Positions 18,172-29,563 of a stretch of DNA of 64,000 bases are shown here, piece by piece. Position 1 is the stretch's first letter. Every line of letters begins with the position of its first letter. The position numbers and the translations under genes are program-made. Origin of the DNA: Vibrio genomosp. F10 str. ZF-129 (GTDB lineage Bacteria; Pseudomonadota; Gammaproteobacteria; Enterobacterales; Vibrionaceae); contig NZ_AJYQ02000107.1 of NCBI RefSeq assembly GCF_000287055.2, positions 123,595 through 187,594 of the forward strand. Direction: 5' to 3'. Below the pieces are notes generated by a model. That model was not told the origin of the DNA and made no database searches. It saw nothing but the letters and a program-made list of their open reading frames with translations.

Positions 18172-18199
18172 CTTGGGATTATTGGGAATGCCCCCACAT
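18172..18199 (+). promoter_or_regulatory. Sigma-32 heat-shock promoter of groESL
   Basis: -35-like CTTGGGA at 18172-18178 and -10-like CCCCACAT at 18192-18199 with a 13-bp spacer, compared with the sigma-32 consensus CTTGAAA / CCCCATNT. Lies 85 bp before the groES ATG. Confidence 0.65.
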
Positions 18200-18283
18200 C
18201 TCTTTCAACCGCTGCAACACCTTTGAAAACATTAGGTGTCAGCATTTCTCAAACCTCATGGAAATTTTTAGGAGAGACGACCG

Positions 18284-18577
18284 ATGAACATTCGTCCATT
18301 ACACGACAGAGTTATCGTAGAACGCCAAGAAGCTGAATCAAAGTCAGCGGGTGGTATCGTACTAACAGGTTCAGCGGCTGAAAAATCAACTCGCGGTATC
18401 GTTGTTGCTGTGGGTAAAGGCCGCATCCTAGAAAACGGTACTGTCCAAGCATTGGATGTAAAAGTTGGCGATACCGTAATTTTTGCAGAAGGCTACGGTA
18501 CTAAGACTGAGAAAATCGATGGCAAAGAAGTTTTGATCATGTCTGAAAATGACATCATGGCGATTGTCGAAGCATAA
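18284..18577 (+). CDS. groES: Co-chaperonin GroES
   Basis: 97-aa cap of the GroEL folding chamber. Begins [18 protein letters not shown], with the mobile loop around [18 protein letters not shown] and the typical end [15 protein letters not shown]. Strong AGGAGAG ribosome site. It is followed 80 bp later by groEL in the standard operon. Leader region carries a sigma-32-type promoter. Confidence 0.98.
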   Translation: MNIRPLHDRVIVERQEAESKSAGGIVLTGSAAEKSTRGIVVAVGKGRILENGTVQALDVKVGDTVIFAEGYGTKTEKIDGKEVLIMSENDIMAIVEA

Positions 18578-18588
18578 GCACTCGTTGA

Positions 18589-20304
<1,716 letters not shown>

Positions 20305-20436
20305 TTTGTGTTTATCTTGTTGCTGTAAAGCTTGATAGCGGCGTCGAAAGTACTCATTTACTCGCGTAAACTCCGTGCTTTCTTCTTGCTCTAAAACGTT
20401 ACAGCTTAAAGATAATTAAACAAATATCAGATAGAG

Positions 20437-20464
20437 AACCGAGGCTTTTAGTCTCGGTTTTTTT
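20437..20464 (+). terminator. Intrinsic terminator after groEL
   Basis: Stem AACCGAG (20437-20443) / CTCGGTT (20453-20459) followed by a T-run to 20464. The rest of the 359-bp gap (20465-20663) holds only the leader of the next gene. Confidence 0.85.
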
Positions 20465-20663
20465 GTGCCTGAAAAATGAGTTGATGCTTATTTAATACAG
20501 TAATTCGACATGGGTGCTGGCGTGTGACTGGATAATAGTGATGATATTTTGCACTATATGGGGGAGGGAAAAAGAAAGTACTGAAAGGCCATCGCCTGAC
20601 AATGAGAGTGGCTGACATGATCACAACAATAAAAAATAACAATCATAAAAACAGGGATACGTT

Positions 20664-22109
20664 ATGCACATTGAAAAGCTTCGCTACCATAGCGATGCCG
20701 CTTCGTTAAGTATTGATGATTGGGCGCTCACATCAAACCAGCATTGGGGTATATTCGCTGCCCACAGTCACAGTGCTTCGTTGGTGGCAAAGATCCTTAG
20801 TGGTGATTTAGTTCCAGACAGTGGCGAGATTAAGAACCTCCCGCAGCGTATTTCATGCGTCTCATTGGAAATGCAGCAGCAATTGCTCGAAGATGAAATT
20901 GCCAAAGACGAAACAGACTTTCAAGACAGTTTAGATTATGGAACGTCCGTTGAGCAGTTGCTTATCGATGTGGGTTGTGAGGCCAAACAGCTTGAAACGA
21001 TGTTGGAAAAAACCGATTTGATGCGATTACGCCAGCGACAATTTAGACAGCTTTCAACGGGAGAAACGCGCCGAGTCATGCTCGCCAGAGCGTTGGTTCA
21101 GAATCCACAATTGTTGATTATCGATGAGCCATACACCGGGTTAGACACCGAACACCGCGCCGCTCTGACAGAATTACTCAATCAGTGTTCCAGCCAAATG
21201 CAGTTAGTGATCATTACCTCTCGGGAGGATGAATTACCGAAGTGTATTACCCATGTCGCTCTGTTTGATCATCAACGTTTAACACAAACCATGACCGAAA
21301 AAGAGTGGTCTTCCCACCCGGTTCGGCAACAAATTCAAGCACTATCAAAGCAAAAAAGTGACGTGTTACTGGGGATGATGGTTGAAAAAATACCCAATGA
21401 AAAAACGAGTGAACCGCTGGTGTCCATGAATAATGTCAAAGTGGAATACCTAGATGGCGTTATCTTCAAAGACGTCACTTGGCAGATGCACTCTGGGGAG
21501 CATTGGCAAATACGCGGTCCCAATGGTTGTGGAAAAAGCACCTTGCTAGGTCTGATTCTCGGTGATCATCCTCAATGCTATTGCAATGATATTCATGTAT
21601 TGGGCATGAAGCGCGGCAGTGGTGAGAGTATCTGGGATATAAAACGCCAGATAGGCATTGTTTCATCCGCATTGCATCTGCAATATCGAGTAGGGTGCCA
21701 AGCGTTGGATGTGTTGTTGTCGGGTTTCTATGATTCTATCGGGCTTTACGATCAACCGAGTAAAAAGCAAATTGAAGCGGCTCATCAGTGGTTAGATGTC
21801 TTGGAAATGCGTGAATTTGCTAAGACCAGTTTTCGCAGTCTCGACTATGGCCAGCAGCGGTTATTGTTGATCGGCCGCGCCCTGATCAAACAACCTGAAT
21901 TGTTGATTCTTGATGAGCCGTATCAGGGGCTCGATTTTATCAATCGAAAACTGGTTTATTTTGCTTTAAACCGAATTGCTAAAGCCAATTTGAGTCAACT
22001 TCTTTATGTGACCCACTATCAAGAAGATGCATTAGAAGCGGTTCAGAATTTTATGGATTTTGTGCCTGATGAAGAAGGGCATAGGGTAGTGATTACTCAC
22101 TCTGCTTAA
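20664..22109 (+). CDS. ModF-like double ABC ATPase (PhrA/ModF family)
   Basis: 481 aa with two ABC ATPase domains and no membrane domain. NBD1 (residues 1-220) has a signature LSTGE (130-134) and Walker B LLIIDEP, but its Walker A position (GIFAAHSHSASL, 29-40) lacks the GKS/T residues, and the H-loop reads ITSRE. NBD2 (from ~255) has an intact Walker A GPNGCGKS (285-292) and Walker B LLILDEP, with signature LDYGQ (393-397). The one consensus composite site would pair NBD2 Walker A with the NBD1 signature. E. coli ModF, whose role is unclear, is the nearest named relative. No mod transporter genes adjoin it, so a molybdate role is not supported here. Confidence 0.82.
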   Translation: MHIEKLRYHSDAASLSIDDWALTSNQHWGIFAAHSHSASLVAKILSGDLVPDSGEIKNLPQRISCVSLEMQQQLLEDEIAKDETDFQDSLDYGTSVEQLLIDVGCEAKQLETMLEKTDLMRLRQRQFRQLSTGETRRVMLARALVQNPQLLIIDEPYTGLDTEHRAALTELLNQCSSQMQLVIITSREDELPKCITHVALFDHQRLTQTMTEKEWSSHPVRQQIQALSKQKSDVLLGMMVEKIPNEKTSEPLVSMNNVKVEYLDGVIFKDVTWQMHSGEHWQIRGPNGCGKSTLLGLILGDHPQCYCNDIHVLGMKRGSGESIWDIKRQIGIVSSALHLQYRVGCQALDVLLSGFYDSIGLYDQPSKKQIEAAHQWLDVLEMREFAKTSFRSLDYGQQRLLLIGRALIKQPELLILDEPYQGLDFINRKLVYFALNRIAKANLSQLLYVTHYQEDALEAVQNFMDFVPDEEGHRVVITHSA

Positions 22110-22130
22110 AGATCACTAACAGTGATGTTC

Positions 22131-22161
22131 AAAAAAGGCTTCACGAGGAAGCCTTTCTTTT
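22131..22161. terminator. Bidirectional terminator between the ABC ATPase and glpX
   Basis: Stem AAAGGCTTC (22134-22142) / GAAGCCTTT (22148-22156), A-run on one side and T-rich on the other. Serves the convergent genes. Confidence 0.8.
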
Positions 22162-22202
22162 TATCTACAATCGCCATTAGAGCAAGTTAGTGCTTACTGC
22201 GA

Positions 22203-23210
22203 CTATAAAATATGGTCGCGTACTTCTGGATCTTTACGCTCTAGGTAGTGAATTGATTTAATACGACGGATGGTACGGCAGCGGCCACGGATGACTAAGG
22301 TTTCCGTTGTCGCGATATTGCCTTTACGGGTAATGCCTTCTAGAAGGTCACCTTTAGTGATGCCCGTTGCGGCAAAAACCACATCGTCGCTGCGCGCCAT
22401 ATCTTCCATTTTTAACACCACGTTGGTTTCCACACCCATTTCAGCACAACGTTTCAGTTCGTCTTCACCAAATTTACGGTTTTCTTCGGTATCGCCTTTT
22501 ACTTCATGACGAGGAATCAATTTACCGTGCATGTCGCCGTCCAGTGCGCGAATAACCGCAGCTGACACCACACCTTCAGGCGCACCGCCGATGCAGTACA
22601 TAACATCGACTTCGCTGTCAGGCATACAGGTTAAAATAGAAGCTGCGACATCACCATCTGGCACAGCGAAAACGCGCACGCCCATGGCCTGCATCTCTGC
22701 GATCACTTTGTCATGACGAGGCTTAGCAAGTGTGGTGACAACCAATGTATCTAATGTTTTACCGAGTGCTTTCGCAATATTCTCAAGGTTTTCTGTAAGC
22801 GGTTTATCAAGGTCAATGCAGCCTTTCGCACCAGGGCCAACCACGAGTTTTTCCATGTACATGTCAGGCGCTTTTAAGAAGCTACCTTTCTCGCCAGCGG
22901 CTAGTACAGCCAATGCATTTGACTGCCCCATAGCGGTCATGCGAGTCCCTTCGATAGGGTCTACCGCGATATCAACCGCATCACCGCCTTTACCTACATT
23001 TTCACCAATGAAAAGCATCGGCGCATCATCAATTTCGCCTTCACCGATCACGATCTCGCCGCTAATGTCGGTTTTATTGAGTAGGCTGCGCATAACTTCA
23101 ACCGCAGCACCGTCAGCAGCAATTTTATCGCCACGGCCAAGCCATTTGTAACCTGCTAATGCAGCACCTTCGGTAACTCGTGAAAATGCCATTGCTAAGT
23201 CGCGTTTCAT
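22203..23210 (-). CDS. glpX: Class II fructose-1,6-bisphosphatase (GlpX)
   Basis: Hydrolyses fructose 1,6-bisphosphate to fructose 6-phosphate in gluconeogenesis. The 335 aa match GlpX. Metal and substrate motifs: GEGEIDDAPML, AVDPIEGTRMTAMGQSNALAVLA and CIGGAPEGVVSAA. In E. coli glpX follows glpFK; here it is alone, convergent with the ABC ATPase and divergent from zapB. Good AGTCATC-free leader; ATG at 23210 is the natural start by family alignment. Confidence 0.96.
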   Translation of the reverse strand: MKRDLAMAFSRVTEGAALAGYKWLGRGDKIAADGAAVEVMRSLLNKTDISGEIVIGEGEIDDAPMLFIGENVGKGGDAVDIAVDPIEGTRMTAMGQSNALAVLAAGEKGSFLKAPDMYMEKLVVGPGAKGCIDLDKPLTENLENIAKALGKTLDTLVVTTLAKPRHDKVIAEMQAMGVRVFAVPDGDVAASILTCMPDSEVDVMYCIGGAPEGVVSAAVIRALDGDMHGKLIPRHEVKGDTEENRKFGEDELKRCAEMGVETNVVLKMEDMARSDDVVFAATGITKGDLLEGITRKGNIATTETLVIRGRCRTIRRIKSIHYLERKDPEVRDHIL

Positions 23211-23547
23211 GATGACTCCAAATATGAGAGGGAAAAGGAAAAATTCGGCGAGATTTTAGCACATCAAAAAGGAAACGTTTGCTTTTTTGTCTAATGGCCA
23301 TTTAGCGCATGATATTTTCAAAGAAATTGAAGCGTGAACCTTGGCTTGGTCAGGTGTTTGTCAATATGCGTGTGTTTTTTGAGCGAATGATATAAATTAT
23401 CGAATATAGCGCGTGTTTATCGGCTCGCTGCTGAGTAGAATGGGGGCAAGAGCAACACTCACCAAACAACGACTTAAGCACACACCCGTTTAAGCACACA
23501 TTCACTTAAGCAAGTAACGACTTAAGCAAATAGAAAGGTAGGCTAAA
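23211..23547. other. glpX/zapB intergenic region
   Basis: 337 bp between divergent genes, holding both promoters and the 16-bp repeat array (23474-23537) directly before zapB. No coding ORF seen. Confidence 0.6.
23474..23537 (+). repeat. 16-bp tandem repeat upstream of zapB, four units
   Basis: TTAAGCA occurs at 23474, 23490, 23506 and 23522, exactly 16 bp apart. Unit ends vary: CACACCCGT, CACATTCAC, AGTAACGAC, AATAGAAAG. A partial fifth unit (AACGAC end) may precede at 23458-23473. The last unit abuts the zapB ribosome site. Confidence 0.75.
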
Positions 23548-23790
23548 ATGTCTTTTGAAGTATTAGAGCAATTGGAAGCAAAGATTCAAACAGCGGTAGA
23601 TACAATTTCACTGCTACAAATGGAAGTAGAAGAGCTAAAAGAAGAAAAGCAACTGCTAGAAAACGAAGCGAATGAGTTAAAAGCAAACCGTGAAGCTCTA
23701 GAGCAAAAAACAGAGCAGATGCAACAAGAACAAGCGGCATGGCAAGAGCGTATCCGTGGCCTATTGGGTAAAATGGATGAAGTTGAGTAA
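23548..23790 (+). CDS. zapB: Cell division protein ZapB
   Basis: 80-aa, almost wholly coiled-coil protein ([20 protein letters not shown], then heptads rich in E, K, Q and L). ZapB binds ZapA and bundles the FtsZ ring. Length and N-terminus match the family. Ribosome site in AAAGGTAGG, right after the 16-bp repeat array. In E. coli zapB also lies near glpX. Confidence 0.93.
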   Translation: MSFEVLEQLEAKIQTAVDTISLLQMEVEELKEEKQLLENEANELKANREALEQKTEQMQQEQAAWQERIRGLLGKMDEVE

Positions 23791-23896
23791 GCGCTCGCTT
23801 AGACCCTGTAAATAATTGTTTGAAGCTTAATGAGCTTTCTTTGAAGCCGGATTCGTTTGCTTTAAAGCGCGATTAATCTTGTTTGAATTCATAATA

Positions 23897-23927
23897 AAAA
23901 CGCCAGCGATCATTCGTTGGCGTTTTT
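23897..23927. terminator. Bidirectional terminator between zapB and metF
   Basis: CGCCAGCG (23901-23908) pairs with CGTTGGCG (23915-23922) with one G-T pair, flanked by A- and T-runs. Suits the convergent genes. Confidence 0.85.
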
Positions 23928-23953
23928 GTTTTTATGACCGCAGGCGAGTTCTA

Positions 23954-24910
<957 letters not shown>

Positions 24911-25077
24911 ACAGAATGTAATGAAAGCGATTTAATGTCAACAGTGTAACTATGAATTTTTTTCATGTTGATAATGAGCCAATCTCAAGTAGAGATGAAG
25001 TCGCTATTGAATGAGTTATGTAAGTAGGTAGTCAAGCAACGATTAAGTCGATGAGTAGGATGATGCAAGAAAAGAGG

Positions 25078-25107
25078 AAAAAAATGGGCTAGATAATCTC
25101 TAACCCA
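25078..25107 (-). terminator. Terminator after metL
   Basis: On the minus strand TGGGTTAGA pairs with TCTAGCCCA (25085-25107, one G-T pair), followed by a run of seven T. Confidence 0.8.
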
Positions 25108-25131
25108 ATTATTGGCATGAAACAGTCCAGG

Positions 25132-27543
25132 TTACAGTAGGCTCGACAATAGGTTCAGATCCGATTGAATCGCTCCCGCCGTGACTTCTCGCCCTGCGCC
25201 AGGGCCACGAATCACCAATGGATTGTCTTTATACCACTTACTCTCAATCGCAAAAATATTGTCGCAAGGCAGCAGATTCGCGAGAGCGTGCTCTTTATTG
25301 AGCGCTTCAATACCAACGGTTGCTTTGCCGTTCTTCTCGAGTCGAGCAATGTAGCGCAGCACTTTGTCTTCACGCTGAGCTTTTTCCAATCGCTCGGCCA
25401 GAATCTCACTCAGTAGGGCGCTCTTATCCAGAAAGTCATCCAGCGGAAGGTCGGCCAGCTCTTGAGGCACTAACGATTCCACTTTGACGTTTTCAGGTTC
25501 AATATCAAGGCCGGATTCACGGGCTAGGATAACCAACTTGCGCATAACGTCTGACCCATCAAGATCAGAACGCGGATCGGGCTCTGTTAGCCCTTGTTGC
25601 CAAGCTAAATCTACTAATTCGCTGAAAGGTACAGTGCCATCAAACTGCTGGAATAACCACGACAGAGTGCCAGAGAAAATGCCCGATAATGCCATGATGT
25701 CATCACCACTTTCACGGAGATCGCGAACCGTGTGATTGATCGGTAAGCCCGCCCCCACGGTGGCATTGTATAACCAATGGCGATTGATTTTACTGAATGC
25801 ATCTTGAACTTGATGGTAATAGTGACTGGATGCGGATCCTGCCACCTTGTTTGCCGAGATAAGGTGCATACCGTGTGCAGCAATGTCGAGGTATTGATTG
25901 GCCAGCACTTGGCTAGCGGTGACATCCAGAACGATCACATCGTCGTAGCCCTGAATCGAGCCTAGTCGCTCAATCCATTCTTTGCCATTGTGAGTGACCG
26001 ATTCATCGTTAAAGCGCTTCTCAACGCCGCTAGCATCGATTCCTTGCTCGTCAAACCAATACGTTTGGCTGTCGATGACGGCAACGAGATTGAAGCTCAT
26101 TCCACGGCGTTTTTCTAACTCATTTTTTTGGCTAGAGAACAACTCAAGCCAACTACTGCCAATATTACCCTTGCCACATAACGCAATAGCGACCCGTTTT
26201 TGTGCCTGGAACAGTTGAGTATGAATCGCATTGACCAACGACGTTATCGGCGTTTTACGTGTCACGGCCACAAGACTTAACCCAGATTGGGATTCAGAGA
26301 TGAACTCGACTGGTGAAGCTTTCAGTTGTTGGTAAAAGCCGTAACAGTGATTTGGGTTCTTAGCGACGCCAGCACCGACAGCAGCCACAAGGGAATACCC
26401 TTCTTTGAGCTTAATTTCAGCTTCTATCGCGGCATCTTGTAGGTGGCTTAGGGCACCGCTAGCAATTTCGGCGGTGTAAGCAAGACGCAGTTTGTATTGA
26501 TCGGGTTGAGCTTCATAGGCCAGCGGTTCAAGCTGGGCGCGTTTTAGGCTTTGCAGTACGTCGTTTTCTAAGCGTTCAAAATCATGGCTGTGAGCAAAGG
26601 AAAGCTGAATCAGCAATACTTCGTCAAGTGAGGTGATGATTTTGGCACCACGACCAGAAGCCAGTACACGTTCAATGCGTGTTGACCCGGATTCGGCTTG
26701 ATAGCTGCAACGCAAATGAAGGTCCATAGTGCTTTGAGCGACAGGTTGCAGAGTGCGACTGTGCAGTACCGGTGCAGCAAGCCGAGCAAGTTCACTGGCT
26801 TCATCTAAACGAAGCAGTGGCAGTAGGCAAGCGTCGCTAACAATGCGTGGGTCGGCACTGTATACACCAGCCACATCGCTCCAGATGGTCACCTGGGTGG
26901 CTTCGGCTAATGCGCCAATAACCGTTGCTGAATAGTCCGAACCATTACGGCCAAGCAGTACGGTATGGCCTTGGCTATCTTGCGCCATAAACCCAGTGAT
27001 GATGATGCGATGGTGTGTATGCTGAGCCAACACTTCTTTAATCAGTGTATACGAGCTGGCTCGATCGACTTCTGGCTGAGTACCCGCTTCCGCACGCAAG
27101 AAAGCACGAGCGTCTTGAGAAATAGCATTCAGGTCATTTTGTGAAAGCAAAGCGGCCAGCAATCTTGCAGACCAGACCTCACCATGGCCTAAAATGGCCG
27201 CACGTTCTGCTTCTGTAAATGGAGCCGTAAGCTCACCAAGCGTGCTAAATTCATCGCTGAGTTGAGCCATCAAGCTTTGCTGTACATCACCAGTAACAAG
27301 GGCGTTAATCAGGTCAACTTGAAACTGCCTAAGCGCTTGTAATTCTTCGTGTGCGAGTCGACCATCTTTGGAGAGTGCGTCCACAAACGCGATTAATCGG
27401 TTGGTGGTTTTGCCTGCGGCCGACACGACCACCAAATCTTCAGAGCCTGAATACTCTTTGAGTATATTGACGACGCGACGGTAACATTCAGGATCCGCGA
27501 GGCTGCTTCCACCAAATTTGTGCAGTTGACGTGAAATGGTCAT
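25132..27543 (-). CDS. metL: Bifunctional aspartokinase II / homoserine dehydrogenase II (MetL)
   Basis: 803-aa fusion that phosphorylates aspartate and later reduces aspartate semialdehyde to homoserine. N-terminal kinase (residues ~1-290) begins HKFGGSSLADPECYRRV and holds LLGRNGSDYSATV. A middle interface domain follows, then a C-terminal dehydrogenase with the NAD fold VALCGKGNIGSSWLELF and ISANKVAGS. Lies 3 bp after metB in one operon, the E. coli metBL order, so the metBL product is chosen over ThrA. Expected to be under MetJ through the metB operator. Confidence 0.95.
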   Translation of the reverse strand: MTISRQLHKFGGSSLADPECYRRVVNILKEYSGSEDLVVVSAAGKTTNRLIAFVDALSKDGRLAHEELQALRQFQVDLINALVTGDVQQSLMAQLSDEFSTLGELTAPFTEAERAAILGHGEVWSARLLAALLSQNDLNAISQDARAFLRAEAGTQPEVDRASSYTLIKEVLAQHTHHRIIITGFMAQDSQGHTVLLGRNGSDYSATVIGALAEATQVTIWSDVAGVYSADPRIVSDACLLPLLRLDEASELARLAAPVLHSRTLQPVAQSTMDLHLRCSYQAESGSTRIERVLASGRGAKIITSLDEVLLIQLSFAHSHDFERLENDVLQSLKRAQLEPLAYEAQPDQYKLRLAYTAEIASGALSHLQDAAIEAEIKLKEGYSLVAAVGAGVAKNPNHCYGFYQQLKASPVEFISESQSGLSLVAVTRKTPITSLVNAIHTQLFQAQKRVAIALCGKGNIGSSWLELFSSQKNELEKRRGMSFNLVAVIDSQTYWFDEQGIDASGVEKRFNDESVTHNGKEWIERLGSIQGYDDVIVLDVTASQVLANQYLDIAAHGMHLISANKVAGSASSHYYHQVQDAFSKINRHWLYNATVGAGLPINHTVRDLRESGDDIMALSGIFSGTLSWLFQQFDGTVPFSELVDLAWQQGLTEPDPRSDLDGSDVMRKLVILARESGLDIEPENVKVESLVPQELADLPLDDFLDKSALLSEILAERLEKAQREDKVLRYIARLEKNGKATVGIEALNKEHALANLLPCDNIFAIESKWYKDNPLVIRGPGAGREVTAGAIQSDLNLLSSLL

Positions 27544-27546
27544 GAA

Positions 27547-28761
27547 TTACGCCTCTTTCTCTGAAGGGGGGGTATTTTGAGAATCCGTTGCATCGCCAGT
27601 AAAGGCGGCGGCTTTTTGAAAGGCTTGTTTAAGGTCATCGATCAGATCCTCCGCATCTTCTAGACCAACCGAGAGGCGAAGAAGTTGCTGAGAAATGCCG
27701 GCTTCAGAAAGTGCTGCTTCACCCATTGCTCTGTGGGTCATGGAAGCTGGGTGACAAATCAAACTTTCAACACCGCCAAGTGACTCTGCCAGTGAAAACA
27801 GGTCGAGTTGTTCAACAAAGAACTTTAATTGTTCGAAGGTTCCGCCAAACTCAAAGCTCAACATAGAGCCGAAGCCTAACTGTTGTTTTTTTGCAATCTC
27901 ATGGCCTGGATGGCTTTCAAGGCTCGGGTGATAAATAGTTTTCACTAAAGGTTGACGTTGAAGCTCGGCTAAAATGGTTTGTGAGCTTTCTTCGTGCACA
28001 CGCATGCGCGCGCCCAATGTGCGAATGCCGCGTAACGTCATGTAGCTATCAAAAGGGGTACCCGTTGCGCCAATGCAGTTGCCCCACCATCCGAGTTCTT
28101 CTGCATGCTCTTCGGTTTTGGTGATCACAACGCCACCAATCACATCGGAGTGACCATTGATGTATTTGGTGGTTGAGTGGATAACGAAGTCAGCGCCAAG
28201 ATCTAAAGGCTTTTGGAACACAGGGGTTAAAAAGGTATTGTCGACCGCGACCAATGCCCCGACTTGTTTGGCTTTTTGGCATGTTTTCTCAATGTCGACT
28301 ACACGCACTAAAGGATTTGATGGGGTTTCAATCAGAATCAGTTTTGGTTTTTTAGCAATGGCCGCGTCAAAGGCTTTGGTATCCGATTGATCAACAAATT
28401 CCACCTTGAAGTCACCTTTAAGGCTTCGTGTATTAAACAGTCGGTAAGTGCCACCATAGCAATCGTGTGGGGCAACGATAAGATCATCTGGCCCCAAAAA
28501 TGCCGATACCCAAAGGTTAAGTGCAGACGTTCCACAGTTTGTGACCACAGCGCCTTTGCCTGACTCTAGCTCAAACAAGGCGGTTTCAAGCAACCCGCGA
28601 TTTGGGTTTCCAGAACGTGTGTAATCGTACTTAGGCACTTCGCCAAATGCAGGGAAGCCGTAATTGGTTGAGAGATAAATAGGTGGCACCACAGCGTGAT
28701 GTTGCGAATCTGACTCGATTCCCGTACGAACTGCGATTGTTGCTGGCTTGCGGGTGCTCAT
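27547..28761 (-). CDS. metB: Cystathionine gamma-synthase (MetB)
   Basis: PLP enzyme joining cysteine to an activated homoserine to form cystathionine. 404 aa, somewhat longer than E. coli MetB because of a C-terminal extension (ATDSQNTPPSEKEA). Visible: N-terminal STRKPATIAVRTGIESD, SNPLVRVVDI, and VIHSTTKYINGHSDVIGG with the PLP lysine. First gene of metBL, divergent from metJ with the shared MetJ operator. The substrate is O-succinylhomoserine in relatives; not decided by sequence. Confidence 0.95.
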   Translation of the reverse strand: MSTRKPATIAVRTGIESDSQHHAVVPPIYLSTNYGFPAFGEVPKYDYTRSGNPNRGLLETALFELESGKGAVVTNCGTSALNLWVSAFLGPDDLIVAPHDCYGGTYRLFNTRSLKGDFKVEFVDQSDTKAFDAAIAKKPKLILIETPSNPLVRVVDIEKTCQKAKQVGALVAVDNTFLTPVFQKPLDLGADFVIHSTTKYINGHSDVIGGVVITKTEEHAEELGWWGNCIGATGTPFDSYMTLRGIRTLGARMRVHEESSQTILAELQRQPLVKTIYHPSLESHPGHEIAKKQQLGFGSMLSFEFGGTFEQLKFFVEQLDLFSLAESLGGVESLICHPASMTHRAMGEAALSEAGISQQLLRLSVGLEDAEDLIDDLKQAFQKAAAFTGDATDSQNTPPSEKEA

Positions 28762-28831
28762 AAATCCTTCCTTTGTGTATGGCTATGCTTTTTGACGCTG
28801 CTATAATGACTCGTAAGGGAAATACGGCTAT

Positions 28832-28867
28832 ACCTGGTTATATGGATAGACCTAGGTATATGGATAA
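28832..28867. repeat. 18-bp imperfect tandem repeat in the metB leader
   Basis: ACCTGGTTATATGGATAG (28832-28849) followed directly by ACCTAGGTATATGGATAA (28850-28867). A weaker third copy may precede it (...ATACGGCTAT). Lies within the 5' untranslated region of metB. Confidence 0.6.
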
Positions 28868-28896
28868 TTTCAGGTTGCTATCAGTTATTCCCTTCC

Positions 28897-28927
28897 TCAT
28901 TTTTGACACTTTACTTATCAAAAATGA
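28897..28927. promoter_or_regulatory. Perfect 10-bp inverted repeat beside the MetJ operator
   Basis: TCATTTTTGA (28897-28906) and TCAAAAATGA (28918-28927) with an 11-bp centre, ending at the base before the first met box. It spans the likely metB -10 region. Could be a second operator; no known regulator assigned. Confidence 0.5.
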
Positions 28928-28936
28928 AGACGTCAA
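28908..28936 (-). promoter_or_regulatory. Probable metB promoter
   Basis: On the minus strand: -35 TTGACG (28936-28931), 17-bp spacer, -10 TAAAGT (28913-28908). The -35 overlaps the first met box, which fits MetJ repression. Confidence 0.5.
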
Positions 28937-28975
28937 CACTTCTAGACGTCTATATGTCTTTGCTTATAGACTTAA
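28928..28975. promoter_or_regulatory. MetJ operator between metB and metJ, six 8-bp phases
   Basis: Consecutive 8-mers in exact register: AGACGTCA (28928), ACACTTCT, AGACGTCT (28944, perfect), ATATGTCT, TTGCTTAT and AGACTTAA (28968). MetJ dimers bind such arrays cooperatively. Confidence 0.88.
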
Positions 28976-28988
28976 ATCCGGCTAAAAT
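28960..28988 (+). promoter_or_regulatory. Probable metJ promoter
   Basis: -35 TTGCTT (28960-28965), 17-bp spacer, -10 TAAAAT (28983-28988). The -35 is inside the met-box array, so autoregulation is expected. Confidence 0.55.
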
Positions 28989-29032
28989 TGCCCCTCAACT
29001 TAACTACCATATGATAATAACGAAGGTGCGCA

Positions 29033-29353
29033 ATGGCAGACTGGAATGGTGAATACATTAGTCCATACGCGGAACACGGCAAAAAAAGCGAACAAGTAAA
29101 GAAAATCACAGTATCGATTCCGCTAAAAGTACTGAAGGTATTAACCGATGAACGTACGCGTCGTCAGATAAATAACCTGCGCCATGCGACCAACAGTGAA
29201 TTACTGTGTGAAGCTTTTCTTCATGCTTATACTGGCCAACCGTTACCGACGGATGAAGATTTACGAAAAGATCGCCCAGATGATATTCCGGCAGAAGTGA
29301 AAGCACTGATGACGGCAATGGGGATTGAATTTGAAGCCTACGATCAAGAATAA
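29033..29353 (+). CDS. metJ: Methionine regulon repressor MetJ
   Basis: 106-aa ribbon-helix-helix repressor using S-adenosylmethionine as corepressor. Begins [20 protein letters not shown]; the DNA-contacting strand is [20 protein letters not shown], followed by [25 protein letters not shown]. Length and sequence match the family. Divergent from metBL with the operator between them. A 19-bp tandem repeat starts 9 bp after its stop. Confidence 0.98.
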   Translation: MADWNGEYISPYAEHGKKSEQVKKITVSIPLKVLKVLTDERTRRQINNLRHATNSELLCEAFLHAYTGQPLPTDEDLRKDRPDDIPAEVKALMTAMGIEFEAYDQE

Positions 29354-29361
29354 TAAAAGGC

Positions 29362-29418
29362 TCAGTTAAGTATTACTTTGTTAGCTAAGTATGACTTTAT
29401 TAGCTAAGTGTTACGTTA
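29362..29418. repeat. 19-bp tandem repeat after metJ, three units
   Basis: TCAGTTAAGTATTACTTTG (29362), TTAGCTAAGTATGACTTTA (29381) and TTAGCTAAGTGTTACGTTA (29400). Neighbouring units agree at about 15-16 of 19 positions. Confidence 0.7.
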
Positions 29419-29482
29419 ATAGTCTCACTGGCACAGTAAAGCCATCGCTTGTTGTACCAAAATTAAAAATTGCACAGAAACA

Positions 29483-29522
29483 AAAAAACCGCAGTGACTT
29501 TATAAAAAGACTGCGGTTTTTT
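29483..29522. terminator. Bidirectional terminator between metJ and the malic enzyme
   Basis: AAACCGCAGT pairs with ACTGCGGTTT across 29486-29519, flanked by A- and T-runs. Confidence 0.85.
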
Positions 29523-29563
29523 AATGCTTGGAATATCTTTAGTTATTTTACTAGGAGAGTCGA

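Noticed and set aside
18102..18336. Short plus-strand frames in the groES leader
   Set aside because: They overlap the sigma-32 promoter and the groES start; no coding signature.
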